A stretch of DNA of 64,000 nt from Jidongwangia harbinensis (GTDB lineage Bacteria; Actinomycetota; Actinomycetes; Mycobacteriales; Micromonosporaceae): contig NZ_JAIWNC010000002.1 in the NCBI RefSeq assembly GCF_020216025.1, forward strand, positions 62,001 to 126,000, read 5' to 3'. A program made the translations under genes and the position numbers. Below, one piece after another: positions 61,842 to 64,000 of this stretch; within the stretch, counting starts at the first letter, position 1, and every line of letters begins with the position of its first letter. Under the pieces are notes generated by a model. It was not told the DNA's origin. It did not search any database and saw only the letters and a list, made by a program, of their open reading frames with translations.

Positions 61842-63395
61842 TCAGTCGTCCTCGGCGAACACCAGCTTCCGCGGCTCCTCCTCCGGCCGCCGGCCGCGCA
61901 GCCGGGCCACCACCCGCGGCAGGTACGGCACCGCCAGCGCCAGCACCGCGAGCGCCAGCAGGCCCGCGGTCAGCGGCCGGCTCACGAACGTGGTCAGGTC
62001 GCCGTTGGACACCAGCAGGGCCCGCCGGAACTGCAACTCCAGCATCGGCCCGAGGATCAGGCCCAGGATGACCGGCGCGATCGGGAAGTCGAAGTGCCGC
62101 ATGCCGAACCCGACCACCCCGATGGCGTACGCCAGGAAGACCTGGTTGACGCTGCCGGTGGCGGCGTACACGCCGAGCGTGGCGAACACCAGGATGCCCG
62201 CGTACAGCACGGGTCGGGGGATCTGCAGGACCTTGACCCACACCCGGATCAGCGGGAGGTTCAGCACCAGCAGCAGCACGTTGCCGACGTACAGCGAGGC
62301 GATCAGCGCCCAGACCAGCTCCGGCGAGTTGTCGAACAGCTGCGGGCCGGGCTGCAGGTTGAAGATCTGGAACGCGGCCAGCATCACCGCGGCGGTCGCG
62401 GAGGTGGGGATGCCGAGGGTCAGCAGGGGTACGAGCACGCCGGAGAACGCCGCGTTGTTCGCCGCCTCCGGACCGGCCACGCCCTCGATGGCGCCCTTGC
62501 CGAACTCGTCGCGGTTCTTCGCCCGGTGCTTCTCGTAGGTGTAGGACAGGAACGTCGGTACGTCCGCACCGCCGGACGGCAGCGCGCCGAACGGGAACCC
62601 GACCGCGGTCCCGCGCAGCCACGGCCGCCACGACCGGCGCCAGTCGTCGCGGGTCATCCAGCCGTCCCGGGCCGAGCCGGGTTCCAGCGGCCGGACGTGT
62701 TCGGGCAGGTGCCCCAGCCGGGCGGCCACGTACAGCGTCTCGCCGATGGCGAACAGCCCGACGATCACCACGACCACGTCGACGCCCTCGAGCAGCTCCA
62801 TGGTGCCGAACGTGAAGCGCGCCTGCCCGGTCAGCCCGTCGATGCCCACCAACGCCAGGAACAGGCCGAAGACCAGGGACATCAGCCCGCGTACCAGCGA
62901 CCGCCCGACCAGTGCGGTGACCGCCACCATGGCGAGCAGCGCCAGCGCGAAGTAGTCGGCCGCGCGGAACGTGGTGGCCAGCCGCGCCACCGGCTGGGCG
63001 AACAGGCTCAGCAGCAGCGTGGAGATGGTGCCGGCGACGAACGAGCCGACCGCGGCCGTGGCCAGGGCGGCTTTCGCGCGGCCCCGGCGGGCCATCTGAT
63101 GACCCTCGATCGCGGTGGCCACGGACGCCGACTCGCCCGGCGTGTTCAGCAGGATGGACGTGGTGGAGCCGCCGTACATGGCGCCGTAGTAGATGCCGGC
63201 GAACATGATGAACGTGCCGATCGGGTCGTCCAGGCTGAACGTGACCGGCAGCAGCAGCGCGATGGTCAGCGCCGGTCCGATGCCCGGGAGCACGCCGACG
63301 AACGTGCCGAGCGTGACGCCGATGGCGGCGTACAGCAGGTACTCCGGGCTGAGCACGGTGCCGAAGCCGCCGAGCAGGTCACCGAACACGTTCAC
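61842..63395 (-). CDS. tctA: Tripartite tricarboxylate transporter, large membrane subunit (TctA-like)
   Basis: A 517-residue protein; GTG 63395 ([17 protein letters not shown]) overlaps the TctB stop by 4 bases. About 12 helices; TctA signatures are [73 protein letters not shown] and later [25 protein letters not shown] sequence (here [27 protein letters not shown]). It imports a carboxylate with Na+ or H+ once a TctC-type binding protein has delivered it. Confidence 0.93.
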   Translation of the reverse strand: MNVFGDLLGGFGTVLSPEYLLYAAIGVTLGTFVGVLPGIGPALTIALLLPVTFSLDDPIGTFIMFAGIYYGAMYGGSTTSILLNTPGESASVATAIEGHQMARRGRAKAALATAAVGSFVAGTISTLLLSLFAQPVARLATTFRAADYFALALLAMVAVTALVGRSLVRGLMSLVFGLFLALVGIDGLTGQARFTFGTMELLEGVDVVVVIVGLFAIGETLYVAARLGHLPEHVRPLEPGSARDGWMTRDDWRRSWRPWLRGTAVGFPFGALPSGGADVPTFLSYTYEKHRAKNRDEFGKGAIEGVAGPEAANNAAFSGVLVPLLTLGIPTSATAAVMLAAFQIFNLQPGPQLFDNSPELVWALIASLYVGNVLLLVLNLPLIRVWVKVLQIPRPVLYAGILVFATLGVYAATGSVNQVFLAYAIGVVGFGMRHFDFPIAPVILGLILGPMLELQFRRALLVSNGDLTTFVSRPLTAGLLALAVLALAVPYLPRVVARLRGRRPEEEPRKLVFAEDD

Positions 63396-63856
63396 AGCGG
63401 CAGCACCCCGGCCGGCAGGAAGATGTCGAGCAGGCGGGTGAAGCACAGGTAGACGGCGAGCGGCAGCACCACCGCGACCACCAGGTCGCGGACCAGGTGG
63501 CGGCTGCCGAGCACGCGGGCCACGGCGACCACGAACACGGCCGCGGAGACGACGAACCCGGCGTACTCCAGCGCGACGGCGAAGCCGGCCAGGCAGGCCG
63601 CCACCCCGGCCGGGGTGGACACCCGGATCGGCTCCGGTTGCTCGGTGGCCGGCCGCAGCTGGATCACCAGGTACGCGGCGGCGACGACCACCCACGCGGC
63701 CGTGACCAGCACCGGCGCCAGCCTCGGCCCGGCCAGGCCCAGGTCGCCGCCGGAGGCCCGGATCGCGGTCCACAGCAGCGCGATCCCGGCGGTGAGCAGG
63801 ACGGCGCCCAGGATCACCGGTCCCGGGCGCCGTACCGGTTCGGTCGCGGTGGACAT
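63392..63856 (-). CDS. tctB: Tripartite tricarboxylate transporter, small membrane subunit (TctB-like)
   Basis: A 154-residue, four-helix protein ([103 protein letters not shown]). The [12 protein letters not shown] end is typical of TctB. It lies between TctC and TctA in one operon. Confidence 0.9.
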   Translation of the reverse strand: MSTATEPVRRPGPVILGAVLLTAGIALLWTAIRASGGDLGLAGPRLAPVLVTAAWVVVAAAYLVIQLRPATEQPEPIRVSTPAGVAACLAGFAVALEYAGFVVSAAVFVVAVARVLGSRHLVRDLVVAVVLPLAVYLCFTRLLDIFLPAGVLPL

Positions 63857-64000
63857 CTAGCCGAGCCCGATGTCGGTGAGCACCGCGGTGATCCGCTGGT
63901 TCTCCGCGGCGAAGTACGCGGCGGCGTCGTCCCCGCTTCGGTAGAAGTCCTCCCAGCCCTGCTGCTGCAGCACCGCCCGCCAGGCGTCCGAGGAGTGCAA
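63857..64000 (-). CDS. tctC: C-terminal end of a TctC-like substrate-binding protein (partial)
   Basis: Only the last 47 codons are present; the stop TAG is at 63857-63859 and the rest lies beyond the right edge. The end reads [42 protein letters not shown], the usual final helices of tripartite-transporter binding receptors. First gene of the tctC-tctB-tctA operon. Confidence 0.85.
   Translation of the reverse strand: MHSSDAWRAVLQQQGWEDFYRSGDDAAAYFAAENQRITAVLTDIGLG

Overview
The window is about 64 kb of very GC-rich DNA with dense genes, frequent 4-base stop/start overlaps, many GTG starts and strong third-position G/C preference. Together with the gene families (AfsA-type hotdog protein, large LuxR-type ATPase regulator, ESX-associated small proteins, CBM2/CBM6/CBM66-type secreted glycoside hydrolases, an SCO6880-like secretion locus), this points to a filamentous actinomycete, most likely a Micromonosporaceae/Actinoplanes-like chromosome. 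This is inference; there is no rRNA or marker gene here.

Layout. 1-9.6 kb: a truncated membrane protein, a GNAT acetyltransferase, a LacI regulator divergent from a GH26-CBM2 beta-mannanase, a large LuxR-type regulator divergent from a flavin monooxygenase, and two membrane proteins. 9.6-16.8 kb: a sugar-binding lipoprotein translationally coupled to an MFS sugar transporter, a sulfotransferase, a secreted S1 protease, a polysaccharide-deacetylase-like protein and an AI-2E family permease. 16.8-20.0 kb: a degraded, lower-GC stretch with a hypothetical gene, a perfect 17-bp hairpin, a tyrosine-recombinase remnant, one intact acetyltransferase and about 0.5 kb of non-coding repeats. 20.0-31.5 kb: a compact biosynthetic-type cluster (class III aminotransferase, inositol-phosphatase-like enzyme, Zn dehydrogenase, GH35/42-like glycosidase, AfsA-like protein, amidase, P450, SnoaL-like protein, IclR-type regulator, flavin oxidoreductase). 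31.6-36.9 kb: GH32 fructanase and a TldE/TldD pair. 36.9-39.3 kb: small ESX (type VII)-associated operon. 39.4-60.1 kb: methyltransferase, then an ECF sigma factor, a mycosin-like protein that has lost catalytic residues, and a type IV secretion/conjugation-like locus (SLT-GH19 peptidoglycan hydrolase, two pilin-like proteins, VirB6-, VirB4- and VirD4-like proteins), ricin-domain and repeat-rich accessory proteins and a zinc-finger anti-sigma factor. 60.1-64 kb: GH64-CBM6 beta-1,3-glucanase and a tripartite tricarboxylate transporter operon running off the right edge.

The most interesting result is regulatory. Six sites with the form (G/C)TGAACCG - 15 bases - CGT(T/C)G lie just upstream of the mycosin-like gene, the DUF6668-like gene, the pilin operon, the divergent DUF4913/Gln-rich pair (one site on each strand) and the zinc-finger anti-sigma gene. 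They look like promoters for the ECF sigma factor at 40.4 kb and tie the whole 41-60 kb block, including the secretion machine, into one sigma/anti-sigma regulon. No relaxase is visible in the window, so the machine may secrete protein rather than move DNA, or may be an element whose DNA-processing genes lie elsewhere.
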